DNA of 49,635 nt from assembly GCF_007280575.1 (NCBI RefSeq), contig NZ_VKJP01000012.1, positions 1-49,635 of the forward strand. Direction: 5' to 3'. This document shows positions 1 through 7,774 of this stretch, piece after piece. The position numbers and the translations under genes are program-made. Below the pieces are notes generated by a model. That model worked only from the letters and a program-made list of their open reading frames with translations, was not told the DNA's origin and made no database searches. The stretch's first letter is position 1; every line of letters starts with the position of its first letter. The stretch is from Streptomyces benahoarensis. Its GTDB lineage: Bacteria > Actinomycetota > Actinomycetes > Streptomycetales > Streptomycetaceae.

Positions 1-12
1 GTATAAGAGACA
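1..12. other. Sequencing adapter remnant (Nextera mosaic end)
   Basis: The first 12 bases match the inner end of the Nextera transposase mosaic end (GTATAAGAGACA). The other end of the window carries the matching read-through adapter. These bases are not genomic, and the gene cut at this end is broken by the assembly rather than by biology. Confidence 0.85.
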
Positions 13-62
13 ACCCCCACCACCCCCGGCACCTCGGCCAGACGTACGGCGATCTCTTCCAC
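13..62 (-). CDS. Partial 5' end of a possible nucleotidyltransferase-domain protein
   Basis: A GTG at 62 is preceded by GAGGAG six bases upstream and opens a frame that runs to the contig edge, giving VEEIAVRLAEVPGVVGV. The pattern 'amphipathic helix, then PGVVGV' resembles the start of small actinobacterial nucleotidyltransferase-fold proteins, where a GGSRARG motif normally follows. That motif lies beyond the adapter and cannot be seen. The good ribosome binding site and coding-like composition support a real gene; the family is a guess from 17 residues. Confidence 0.4.
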
Positions 63-114
63 GGCAACTCCTCGACGGACGGCGGTACTTACGGGGCGGG
101 GGAGCGGCGAGGCG

Positions 115-252
115 TCAGCCGTCGGCGCGCAGATCACGCGCGGCGACGATCCGGCCGCCGCTCAGCTCCCCGGTGGGCCGGAACGCGAGCCGCAGAGGGA
201 ACGGCTCGGGACCGTGTTCCCTGACCCGCTCCAGACGAGGTGATCGCAGCAT
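115..252 (-). CDS. Small hypothetical ORF, 45 aa, or remnant of a gene end
   Basis: An ATG frame of 45 codons lies between the Nudix gene and the contig-edge gene, on the same strand as both. No ribosome binding site is visible at the ATG. The second half has the strong third-position G/C bias of real Streptomyces coding DNA and ends RDLRADG. It could be the last part of a decayed or incomplete gene. No family is recognised. Confidence 0.2.
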   Translation of the reverse strand: MLRSPRLERVREHGPEPFPLRLAFRPTGELSGGRIVAARDLRADG

Positions 253-337
253 GCGGGCACCGTACGGTCGGCCGGGGGAGCGCTCAACGGGTTTTCCCGG
301 CCGGTGGCCGGGTCCGCTCCCGCGGGACCACGGCCTT

Positions 338-844
338 CTACCGCACCGGCACCCGCCCATCCTCCAACTCCACCGTCCCCGTCCCCCGCTCCAGGGCATC
401 AAGAGCAGCCCGCACCCGGAGCGCCAGCTGAGGATCGAGCAGACGGGCGGCCTCCTCCCACGGGGACATGCGCCAGGACAGGAGCTCGCCCTCCTGGAGG
501 CGGATCGAGGCGAGCGCGGCGTCGTCCAGGGTGCCGCCGTCGAAGAGGTAGGACACCACGGGCGGCCAGCCCGGGCTGCGGACCCAGTCGATGGCCAGTA
601 GGGCGCCGACCCGGATGTCCAGGCCGATCTCCTCCGCGGTCTCGCGGCGCGCGGCCTGGCGCGGGGATTCCCCGGCGTCCGACTCGACGGTGCCGCCGGG
701 CAGCAGCCAGCAGTCCCGGTAGTCCGGCTCCACCAGCAGGATCCGGCCCGCCGCGTCCCGCAGGACGGTTCCGGCGCCGGACAGCACCCGCGGCAGGCTC
801 GCGATATAGGTCGCCTCATCCATCGTCGTCATGGCCGTGAGCAT
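338..844 (-). CDS. Nudix hydrolase, 168 aa
   Basis: Hydrolyses a nucleoside diphosphate linked to another group; the substrate cannot be told from sequence. The Nudix box is visible as LPGGTVESDAGE followed by SPRQAARRETAEEIGL: the E-x7-RE-x2-EE-x-G-L part is intact. The loop between the glycine pair and the first Glu is two residues longer than the standard G-x5-E spacing. Alternative ATG starts lie at 832 and 823; 844 was taken as the longest ATG before the upstream frame loses protein-like character, but no start has a convincing ribosome binding site. The gene diverges from the glycerate kinase gene across a 117-bp gap. Confidence 0.85.
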   Translation of the reverse strand: MLTAMTTMDEATYIASLPRVLSGAGTVLRDAAGRILLVEPDYRDCWLLPGGTVESDAGESPRQAARRETAEEIGLDIRVGALLAIDWVRSPGWPPVVSYLFDGGTLDDAALASIRLQEGELLSWRMSPWEEAARLLDPQLALRVRAALDALERGTGTVELEDGRVPVR

Positions 845-890
845 AGGAGAGACGCCCCCTCGCGCGGGCCGCGGACGCCGGGGGAAGCCC

Positions 891-919
891 TGTTCGCGGT
901 GGCTTTCGCCGGATAGGGT
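891..919 (+). promoter_or_regulatory. Possible promoter of the glycerate kinase gene
   Basis: TAGGGT at 914-919 fits the actinomycete -10 pattern TAGRRT. A weak -35 candidate (TGTTCG) sits 17 bp upstream. It lies in the short divergent gap before the glycerate kinase start. Confidence 0.3.
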
Positions 920-961
920 CGCAGCGGCGCGACTGCCAGTTCGAAAGCAAGGGGAAACACG

Positions 962-2116
962 ATGGCGGACGCAGCAAGGACAGCGGCACATGTGCTGATC
1001 GCCGCGGACAAGTTCAAGGGTTCCCTCACGGCCGTCGAGGTCGCCGCGCACGTCACGGCGGGCCTGCGCCGCGCCGTCCCGGGCCTCGACGTGACGGCCG
1101 TCCCGGTCGCGGACGGCGGCGACGGCACGGTCGCCGCCGCGCTGGCGGCCGGTTTCACCCGGCACGAGGCGCGGGTCACCGGCCCCACCGGCACCCCGGT
1201 CACCGCGACCTTCGCGCTGCGCGGTGACGGCACCGCGGTCGTCGAGATGGCCGAGGCGTCCGGCCTCCAGCATCTGCCGCCCGGCGTCTTCGCCCCGCTG
1301 ACGGCGACCACGTACGGCACCGGCGAACTGCTGCGGGCCGCGCTCGACGCCGGGGCCACCTCGATCGTCTTCGGCGTCGGCGGCAGCGCCACGACCGACG
1401 GCGGCGCGGGCATGCTGGCGGCGCTCGGCGCCCGCCTCCTCGACGCGGACGGCGCGCCGGTCGGCCCCGGCGGCGGCGCCCTGCGGTCCCTTGCCACGGC
1501 CGACCTCTCCGGCCTCGACCCGCGGCTGGCCACCACGGACCTCGTCCTCGCCGGCGACGTCGACAACCCACTCACCGGTCCCAAGGGCGCGCCCGCGGTC
1601 TACGGTCCGCAGAAGGGCGCGAGCGAGGCCGACGTCGCGGAGCTGGACACGGCGCTCGCGCACTACGCCGCCGTCCTGGAGCGGACGCTCGGCGCCCGGG
1701 CCGCGGACTGCGCCCTGGCGCCCGGCGCGGGCGCGGCCGGGGGGATCGGCTACGGCGCGCTGGTCGGGCTGGGCGCCACGTTCCGGCCCGGTATCGACGT
1801 GATGCTGGAGGTGCTGGGCTTCGCGCCCGCGCTGGCCGGGGCGACCTTCGTCATCACCGGCGAGGGCTCGCTCGACGAGCAGACGCTGCACGGCAAGGCG
1901 CCCGCCGGTGTCGCCGCGGCGGCCCGCGCGGCCGGTCTGGACGTCGCCGCGGTCTGCGGTCGGCTGCGGCTGGCCCCCGAGGCGCTGGCCGCCGCCGGGA
2001 TCCGGCGCGCGTACCCGTTGACGGACCTGGAGAGCGACCCGGAGCGCTGCATGGCCCAGGCGGGCCCGCTGCTGGAACGGGCCGCGGAGCAGCTCGCCCG
2101 CGACCTGCTGAGCTGA
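962..2116 (+). CDS. Glycerate kinase, 384 aa
   Basis: Phosphorylates glycerate with ATP and so feeds glyoxylate- or serine-derived carbon into glycolysis. It belongs to the GlxK/GarK-type glycerate kinase family (Pfam Gly_kinase) and has about the usual length. Seen in the sequence: N-terminal DKFKGSLTAVEVA, VADGGDGT, the glycine-rich GVGGSATTDGGAGML and C-terminal ITGEGSLDEQTLHGKAP, all family hallmarks. ATG at 962 has AAGGGG about 8 bases upstream. It is a single gene with a strong terminator after it. It lies near the ethylmalonyl-CoA pathway genes, whose last step releases glyoxylate; a functional link is plausible but not shown. Confidence 0.93.
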   Translation: MADAARTAAHVLIAADKFKGSLTAVEVAAHVTAGLRRAVPGLDVTAVPVADGGDGTVAAALAAGFTRHEARVTGPTGTPVTATFALRGDGTAVVEMAEASGLQHLPPGVFAPLTATTYGTGELLRAALDAGATSIVFGVGGSATTDGGAGMLAALGARLLDADGAPVGPGGGALRSLATADLSGLDPRLATTDLVLAGDVDNPLTGPKGAPAVYGPQKGASEADVAELDTALAHYAAVLERTLGARAADCALAPGAGAAGGIGYGALVGLGATFRPGIDVMLEVLGFAPALAGATFVITGEGSLDEQTLHGKAPAGVAAAARAAGLDVAAVCGRLRLAPEALAAAGIRRAYPLTDLESDPERCMAQAGPLLERAAEQLARDLLS

Positions 2117-2165
2117 GCCCGTACGGGCTACCCGTACGGGCCGATCGTCGGCCCACCCGTACGGG
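2117..2165. repeat. Three copies of the palindrome CCCGTACGGG
   Basis: The 10-bp perfect palindrome CCCGTACGGG occurs at 2118-2127, 2131-2140 and 2156-2165, directly after the glycerate kinase stop codon. Spacings between starts are 13 and 25 bp. It could be a protein-binding cluster or part of a transcript-end structure; nothing in the window decides. Confidence 0.6.
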
Positions 2166-2190
2166 CCGGTCGGCCACCGTACACACGAAA

Positions 2191-2220
2191 GAGCCCCGAG
2201 CGAATCTTCGCTCGGGGCTC
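2191..2220. terminator. Bidirectional terminator hairpin
   Basis: A perfect 14-bp stem (GAGCCCCGAGCGAA and its complement) with a two-base loop lies between the convergent glycerate kinase and pssA genes. CGAAA precedes it on the plus strand, giving a short U-tract on the minus-strand transcript. Confidence 0.85.
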
Positions 2221-2240
2221 TCGGCGTAGCTTGCGCGCCG

Positions 2241-3092
2241 CTACGGCAGCTGTGCGGCGCGGGCCTCGCGGCGGTTGTCACGGAAGGTGTTCACCCGCCG
2301 GGCCGTCGCGAAGAGCGGGATCATCGCGCCGAGGACGATCTGCAGGGCGCAGCCGGTCTGCAGCAGCCGCTGGCCGGCGGGGGCGTCCAGGGCCCAGGCG
2401 GTGAGCATGCCCATGCTGAGCACGATCCAGCCGAGCATTGCCACGGCGAGGCGGCCACGCGGCTTGGGGTACTCGACCCGGCTCACCATCAGCCAGGCCA
2501 CCCCGATGATCGCCAGCAGCGTCGGCAGGAACGGCAGCTCCAGCAGGACGATGGCGACGACGGTCAGCGCGCCGAACGGGCCGGGCATGCCCTGGAACAT
2601 GCCGTCCCGCATCGGTACGCACGAGAAGCGCGCGAGCCGCAGCACCACGGCGAGCAGGACCACGACCGCGGCCACCACCGACACCTGCTGGTTCGCGTCC
2701 TGGGCGACCATGCCCCAGGTGACGACGAAGTAGGCGGGGGCCAGGCCGAAGCTGATCAGGTCGGAGAGGTTGTCGAGCTCGGCGCCCATCGCGGAGGCCC
2801 GCAGCTTGCGCGCCACGAGTCCGTCGAAGAGGTCGAAGACCGACGCGAGCAGCATCAGGATCACGGCCATCGCCGCGCTGTGCCGCGCCATACCGCCGTC
2901 GTCCATGCCCGTCAGATGCGGGATGAGGACGCCGGTGGTCGTGAAGTAGACGGCCATGAAGCCGCAGATGGCATTGCCGAGGGTGAGGGTGTCCGCTATC
3001 GACAGCCGCGTGGACAGCGGAATGTCGACGTCACCCTCCTCCTCGTTCTCGGGAGCCCAGGCGGCCTGGGTTTCGGGATCAGTCACGGTCAA
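2241..3092 (-). CDS. pssA: CDP-diacylglycerol-serine O-phosphatidyltransferase, 283 aa
   Basis: Makes phosphatidylserine from CDP-diacylglycerol and serine in the membrane. The CDP-alcohol phosphatidyltransferase signature is complete: D90-G91, A94-R95, G103, D107 and D111 (DGLVARKLRASAMGAELD, then NLSD). Several hydrophobic segments follow between residues 115 and 265. The likely start is TTG at 3092, with GGGGGTGA nine bases upstream; a GTG at 3086 is the alternative. It overlaps the 3' end of psd by 14 bp, so the two enzymes of phosphatidylethanolamine synthesis are translationally coupled. A strong terminator follows the stop. Confidence 0.93.
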   Translation of the reverse strand: MTVTDPETQAAWAPENEEEGDVDIPLSTRLSIADTLTLGNAICGFMAVYFTTTGVLIPHLTGMDDGGMARHSAAMAVILMLLASVFDLFDGLVARKLRASAMGAELDNLSDLISFGLAPAYFVVTWGMVAQDANQQVSVVAAVVVLLAVVLRLARFSCVPMRDGMFQGMPGPFGALTVVAIVLLELPFLPTLLAIIGVAWLMVSRVEYPKPRGRLAVAMLGWIVLSMGMLTAWALDAPAGQRLLQTGCALQIVLGAMIPLFATARRVNTFRDNRREARAAQLP

Positions 3093-3726
3093 GACGAGTC
3101 ACCCCCGCGGTGGTGGCCTGGCCCACCTCGACCGCCGCCTCGACGCCTTCCGGAAGGTAGACATCGACGCGGGAGCCGAAGCGGATCAGACCGATGCGTT
3201 CGCCCTGCTCCACCTTGGTGCCCTCGGGCACGTAAGGCACGATGCGGCGGGCCACCGCACCGGCGATCTGGACCATCTCGACGTCACCGATCTCGGTGTC
3301 GAAATGCCAGACGACGCGTTCGTTGTTCTCGCTCTCCTTGTTGAACGCCGGGACGAACCCGCCGGGGATGTGCTCCACGGACGTCACCGTGCCGGCCAGC
3401 GGCGCGCGGTTGACGTGGACGTTCAGCGGGCTCATGAAGATCGCGACGCGGGTGCGTCCGTCCTTCCACGGCATGATGCTCTGCACCACACCGTCGGCCG
3501 GGGAAATCACGCGGCCCGAAGCGATCTCACGCTCGGGGTCGCGGAAGAACCACAGCATGCCCGCCGCGAGAGCGGTGGTGGGCACGGCGACGGCGGCCCA
3601 GCGTCCCGAGCGACGGGAACGGGCCAGGCTGACCGCTGCCGTTGCCACGGTCGGGAGGAGCCACGGCGACGCTCCGCGCGCGAGGCGGACGCGACCGCGT
3701 GGTGCAGAGGATTGGCTGTGGGGCAT
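3079..3726 (-). CDS. psd: Phosphatidylserine decarboxylase proenzyme, 215 aa
   Basis: Converts phosphatidylserine to phosphatidylethanolamine. This is the short, single-membrane-segment form. A hydrophobic helix lies near residues 43-60, followed by FFRDP; SPADG carries D78 and PLNVHVNR carries H104. The self-cleavage site is in the variant IRFGSR (G184-S185), where the Ser becomes the pyruvoyl group. In the short family this replaces the LGST of longer enzymes. ATG at 3726 has GAAGG upstream. The gene overlaps pssA, the next step's supplier, by 14 bp. Confidence 0.92.
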   Translation of the reverse strand: MPHSQSSAPRGRVRLARGASPWLLPTVATAAVSLARSRRSGRWAAVAVPTTALAAGMLWFFRDPEREIASGRVISPADGVVQSIMPWKDGRTRVAIFMSPLNVHVNRAPLAGTVTSVEHIPGGFVPAFNKESENNERVVWHFDTEIGDVEMVQIAGAVARRIVPYVPEGTKVEQGERIGLIRFGSRVDVYLPEGVEAAVEVGQATTAGVTRLDRD

Positions 3727-3897
3727 GGATGACCTTCGTAGCGGAGGATGCCGCGTAGTGGTTACGGGGGACGGCGGCTTTCCGGGGATGCTATCGGTTA
3801 CGAGCGGCAACTGGCCAAGAGTCAGAGCCAATCCGTGGCCGAACAAGGATGACGCGGTGTGATCTTCGTCTAGAAGAAATCCGGGCAAAAGGGATGT

Positions 3898-5106
3898 TCA
3901 CCCCTGGATTCGGTACTCTTCCAGTAGCCGCCGTCCGATGATCATTTTCTGGATCTCGGCGGTACCTTCACCGATCAGCAGCATCGGGGCCTCACGGTAG
4001 AGGCGCTCGATCTCGTACTCCTTCGAGAAGCCGTAGCCACCGTGGATGCGGAATGCGTCCTCCACCACCTCCTTGCAGTACTCGGAGGCCAGATACTTCG
4101 CCATGCCCGCCTCAAGGTCGTTTCGTTGTCCCGAGTCCTTTTTGCGCGCGGCATTCACCATCATTGCATGGGCCGCTTCGACCTTTGTTGCCATTTCCGC
4201 CAATTTGAACTGGATGGCCTGGTGCTGCGCGATCGGCTTGCCGAAGGTGTGACGCTGCTGTGCGTAGTCGACGCCCAGCTCGAAGGCGCGCTGGGCGACG
4301 CCGCAGCCGCGCGCCGCGACATTGACCCTGCCCACCTCGACGCCGTCCATCATGTGATAGAAGCCACGCCCACTCTCGCCGCCGAGCACCCGGTCGGCCG
4401 GGATGGGCAGGCCGTCCATGATCAGTTCGGTGGTGTCCACCCCCTTGTAGCCCATTTTCTCGATCTTGCCGGGAATGGTCAGACCGGGACGGACCTCGCC
4501 GAAGCCGGCCTCCTTCTCCACCAGGAAGGTCGTCATCGACTTGTGCGGGGCGGTGCCCTCGGGGTGGCCCTCGTCGGTCCGGCAGAGCACCGCCACCAGC
4601 GTCGACGAGCCGCCGTTGGTCAGCCACATCTTCTGGCCGGTGAGCAGGTAGTCGCCCCCACCGTCGCGCACGCCCTTGGACGAGATCGCCGAGACGTCCG
4701 AGCCCAGCGCCGGTTCCGACATCGAGAAGGCGCCGCGGATCTCACCCGCCGCCATCCGGGGCAGGAAGTGGTCCTTCTGCTCCTGCGTGCCGTGCTGCTT
4801 GAGCATGTACGCCACGATGAAGTGGGTGTTGATGATGCCCGACACGCTCATCCAGCCGCGGGCGATCTCCTCCACCGTCAGCGCGTAGGTGAGCAGGGAC
4901 TCGCCGAGACCGCCGTACTCCTCGGGGATCATCAGCCCGAAGACGCCCAGCTCCTTGAGGCCCTCGACGATCTGCGTGGGGTACTCGTCGCGGTGCTCCA
5001 GCTCCGTGGCGACGGGGATGATCTCCTTGTCCACGAAGTCGCGGACGGTGGCGAGGATCTCCCGCTGGATGTCGGTCAGGCCCTCGGTCTGTGCGAGACG
5101 GGACAT
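3898..5106 (-). CDS. Acyl-CoA dehydrogenase, 402 aa; possible methylsuccinyl-CoA dehydrogenase
   Basis: FAD-dependent alpha,beta-dehydrogenation of an acyl-CoA. Seen: FSMSEPALGSDVSAISSKG (FAD/substrate region), WLTNGG, the C-terminal IHGGYGFSKEYEIERLYREA and IGEGTAEIQ, whose Glu is the catalytic base in many family members. Length is typical. ATG at 5106 lies two bases after the maoC stop; AAGGAGAAG inside the maoC tail is the ribosome binding site. Its place behind ccr, meaA and maoC suggests it oxidises methylsuccinyl-CoA to mesaconyl-CoA; this is inference from context. Codons around 4100-4220 are noticeably less GC-rich than the rest. Confidence 0.9.
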   Translation of the reverse strand: MSRLAQTEGLTDIQREILATVRDFVDKEIIPVATELEHRDEYPTQIVEGLKELGVFGLMIPEEYGGLGESLLTYALTVEEIARGWMSVSGIINTHFIVAYMLKQHGTQEQKDHFLPRMAAGEIRGAFSMSEPALGSDVSAISSKGVRDGGGDYLLTGQKMWLTNGGSSTLVAVLCRTDEGHPEGTAPHKSMTTFLVEKEAGFGEVRPGLTIPGKIEKMGYKGVDTTELIMDGLPIPADRVLGGESGRGFYHMMDGVEVGRVNVAARGCGVAQRAFELGVDYAQQRHTFGKPIAQHQAIQFKLAEMATKVEAAHAMMVNAARKKDSGQRNDLEAGMAKYLASEYCKEVVEDAFRIHGGYGFSKEYEIERLYREAPMLLIGEGTAEIQKMIIGRRLLEEYRIQG

Positions 5107-5108
5107 GT

Positions 5109-5633
5109 CTACTTCTCCTTCCGGGCCGCCGGGGCCTTCAGCTCGGGGCGGCCGGGCTGCTCTCCGCCGCGCTGTGCGATGTACTCCGCGGTCGGCACCA
5201 TGACCTTGCGCCGGAAGACGCAGACCAGCGTGCCGTCCTGGTTGTAGCCCACCGTCTCCACCTGCACGATCCCGCGGTCCGGCTTGGAGCGGGACGGCGT
5301 CTTGTCGAGCACCGTCGTCTCGCCGTAGAGCGTGTCGCCGTGGAACGTCGGCGCCACATGCTTGAGCGATTCGACCTCCAGGTTGGCGAGGGCCTTCCCG
5401 GAGACATCCGGCACCGACATGCCCAGCAGCAGCGAGTAGACGTAGTTGCCGACGACGACGTTCTTGCCGAAGTCGGTGGTCTCCTGAGCGTAGTGGGCGT
5501 CCATGTGCAGCGGATGGTGGTTCATCGTCAGCAGGCAGAAGAGGTGGTCGTCGTACTCGGTGACCGTCTTGCCCGGCCAGTGCTTGTAGACGTCGCCGAC
5601 GGTGAACTCTTCGTAGGTACGGCCGAACTGCAT
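5109..5633 (-). CDS. MaoC-family hotdog dehydratase, 174 aa
   Basis: A single hotdog-fold acyl-CoA hydratase. The family catalytic region is seen as MNHHPLHMDAHYA followed by GKNVVVGNYVYSLLLGMSV. Context with ccr and meaA suggests hydration of mesaconyl-CoA to beta-methylmalyl-CoA. The characterised mesaconyl-CoA hydratase of Rhodobacter is a larger two-hotdog protein, so the assignment is inference. ATG at 5633 has AAGGAG nine bases upstream. The stop is two bases before the acyl-CoA dehydrogenase start. Confidence 0.88.
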   Translation of the reverse strand: MQFGRTYEEFTVGDVYKHWPGKTVTEYDDHLFCLLTMNHHPLHMDAHYAQETTDFGKNVVVGNYVYSLLLGMSVPDVSGKALANLEVESLKHVAPTFHGDTLYGETTVLDKTPSRSKPDRGIVQVETVGYNQDGTLVCVFRRKVMVPTAEYIAQRGGEQPGRPELKAPAARKEK

Positions 5634-5638
5634 GGTGC

Positions 5639-5698
5639 TCACTCCTTGGGAGCTTCGGGCGGGGAGGTACGGGTGGCGCGGGCCGGTGCCGGGGTCAT
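5639..5698 (-). pseudogene. 19-codon open frame where a CoA-ester lyase (CitE/Mcl-type) gene is expected
   Basis: An ATG overlaps the meaA stop as ATGA, and the frame runs in phase for 19 codons (MTPAPARATRTSPPEAPKE), ending inside the maoC ribosome binding site. From memory of Streptomyces genomes, a CitE-like malyl-CoA lyase gene commonly sits between meaA and maoC with this kind of overlap. The frame could be what remains after an in-frame internal deletion of that gene, or a chance leader. Nothing in the 19 residues is itself diagnostic. Confidence 0.3.
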
Positions 5699-7707
5699 GC
5701 CGGGACCTCCAGCGGGGCGAGCCCGTTCGCGGTGCGGATCTCGTCGACGATACGGCCGATGATCTCGGTGATGCCGAAGTCCTTCGGCGTGAACACCGCG
5801 GCCACCCCGGCCTCGCGGAGCGCGGCCGCGTCGGCGGACGGGATGATCCCGCCGACGATGACGGGCACCTCATCGGCGCCGGCGCGTTCCAGCCGCGCCA
5901 GGACGTCCGGTACCAGCTCGGCGTGCGAACCGGACAGGATCGACAGGCCCACACAGTGCACGTCCTCGGCGACCGCCGCCGTGACGATCTGCTCGGGCGT
6001 GAGCCGGATGCCCTGGTAGACCACCTCGAAACCGGCGTCGCGGGCGCGGACCGCGATCTGCTCGGCGCCGTTGCTGTGGCCGTCCAGACCGGGCTTGCCG
6101 ACCAGCAGCCGCAGCTTGCCGGTGCCCAGCTCGGCGGCGGTCCGCGCCACCTTCTCGCGCACCGCGGCGAGCGGCGTACCGGCCTCGGCGGTGACCGCGA
6201 GGGGCGCGCCGGAGACCCCGGTCGGCGCCCGGAACTCGCCGAAGACGTCGCGCAGCGCCCAGGCCCACTCGCCGGTCGTCACCCCGGCACGGGCGCACTC
6301 CAGGGTGGCGGGGAAGAGGTTGGCGTCGCCCGCCGCGGTCTTCTTCAGGGCGGCCAGCGCGTCCTGGGCCCGCGCCTCGTCGCGCGCGTCCCGCCAGGCG
6401 TGCAGGGCCCCGACCACCCGCGCCTCGTTGTCCGGGTCGACCGTCATGATCGCGGTGTCCAGGTCGGCGGTGAGCGGGTTCGGCTCGGTGGACTCGTAGC
6501 AGTTGACGCCGATGATCTTCTCCTCGCCGGACTCGATCCGCGCCCGCCGCTCGGCGTGCGAGGAGACCAGCTGCGCCTTGAGGTAGCCGGACTCCACGGC
6601 GGCCATCGCGCCGCCCCTCTCCTGGATCCGGTCGATCTCCGCCCGGCACTCCTCGACGAGGGCGTCCACCTTGGCCTCGACGACATGCGACCCGGTGAAC
6701 AGGTCCTCGTACTCCAGCAGATCGCTCTCGTGGGCGAGGACCTGCTGGATGCGGAGCGACCACTGCTGGTCCCAGGGGCGGGGCAGGCCCAGCGCCTCGT
6801 TCCACGCCGGGAGCTGGACGGCCCGCGCACGGGCGTCCTTCGACAGCGTGACCGCCAGCATCTCCAGCACGATCCGCTGGACGTTGTTCTCCGGCTGCGC
6901 CTCGGTCAGGCCCAGCGAGTTGACCTGCACGCCGTAGCGGAAGCGGCGCTCCTTGGGGTTCTCGATCCCGTACCGCTCGCGGGTGATCGTGTCCCACAGG
7001 CGGCCGAACGCCCGCATCTTGCACATCTCCTCGACGAAGCGGACGCCCGCGTTCACGAAGAAGGAGATCCGCGCGACGACATCGCCCCTGCGCTCCTCGG
7101 GGACCTGCCCGGAGGCGAACACCGCGTCCAGGACGGCGATGGCGGTGGACAGCGCGTACGCGATCTCCTGGACCGGTGTGGCCCCCGCCTCCTGCAGGTG
7201 GTAGCTGCAGATGTTGATCGGGTTCCACTTCGGTAGGTGGTGGACCGTGTACGTGATCATGTCGGTGGTCAGCCGGAGGGAGGGCCGGGGCGGGAAGACG
7301 TGCGTGCCCCGCGACAGGTACTCCTTGACGATGTCGTTCTGCGTCGTCCCCTGGAGCGTGGAGATGTCCGCACCCTGCTCCTCCGCGACCACCTGGTAGA
7401 GCGCCAGCAGCCACATGGCGGTGGCGTTGATGGTCATCGAGGTGTTCATCTGCTCCAGCGGGATGTCCCGGAACAGCCGCCGCATGTCGCCGAGATGGGA
7501 GACCGGGACGCCGACCCGGCCGACCTCACCCCTGGCGAGGATGTGATCGGGGTCGTATCCGGTCTGCGTCGGGAGGTCGAACGCGACCGACAGCCCGGTC
7601 TGCCCCTTGGCGAGATTGCGCCGGTACAGCTCGTTGGACGCCTCGGCCGTGGAGTGCCCGGCGTAGGTCCGCATCAGCCACGGACGATCCTTCTGGCGCT
7701 CAGTCAT
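5695..7707 (-). CDS. meaA: Ethylmalonyl-CoA mutase (protein MeaA type), 670 aa
   Basis: Adenosylcobalamin-dependent isomerase that turns ethylmalonyl-CoA into methylsuccinyl-CoA. The N-terminal catalytic barrel shows RTYAGHSTAEASNELYRRNL, SVAFDLPTQTGYD and NPINICSYHLQEAGATPVQE. The C-terminal B12 domain carries DxHxxG as D542-G-H544-S-N-G547 (GKPGLDGHSNGAEQ), then GLSILSGSH. Subunit fusion and length match MeaA/Ecm rather than two-subunit methylmalonyl-CoA mutase. The immediate neighbour ccr supports the ethylmalonyl-CoA assignment. ATG at 7707; the gap to ccr is 67 bp. Confidence 0.93.
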   Translation of the reverse strand: MTERQKDRPWLMRTYAGHSTAEASNELYRRNLAKGQTGLSVAFDLPTQTGYDPDHILARGEVGRVGVPVSHLGDMRRLFRDIPLEQMNTSMTINATAMWLLALYQVVAEEQGADISTLQGTTQNDIVKEYLSRGTHVFPPRPSLRLTTDMITYTVHHLPKWNPINICSYHLQEAGATPVQEIAYALSTAIAVLDAVFASGQVPEERRGDVVARISFFVNAGVRFVEEMCKMRAFGRLWDTITRERYGIENPKERRFRYGVQVNSLGLTEAQPENNVQRIVLEMLAVTLSKDARARAVQLPAWNEALGLPRPWDQQWSLRIQQVLAHESDLLEYEDLFTGSHVVEAKVDALVEECRAEIDRIQERGGAMAAVESGYLKAQLVSSHAERRARIESGEEKIIGVNCYESTEPNPLTADLDTAIMTVDPDNEARVVGALHAWRDARDEARAQDALAALKKTAAGDANLFPATLECARAGVTTGEWAWALRDVFGEFRAPTGVSGAPLAVTAEAGTPLAAVREKVARTAAELGTGKLRLLVGKPGLDGHSNGAEQIAVRARDAGFEVVYQGIRLTPEQIVTAAVAEDVHCVGLSILSGSHAELVPDVLARLERAGADEVPVIVGGIIPSADAAALREAGVAAVFTPKDFGITEIIGRIVDEIRTANGLAPLEVPA

Positions 7708-7774
7708 GGTGCGGTAACCGCCTATCGGTTCGGACAGTGCGACGGCGTGTTCCGGGCCCACCGGAAGCGCGCGC

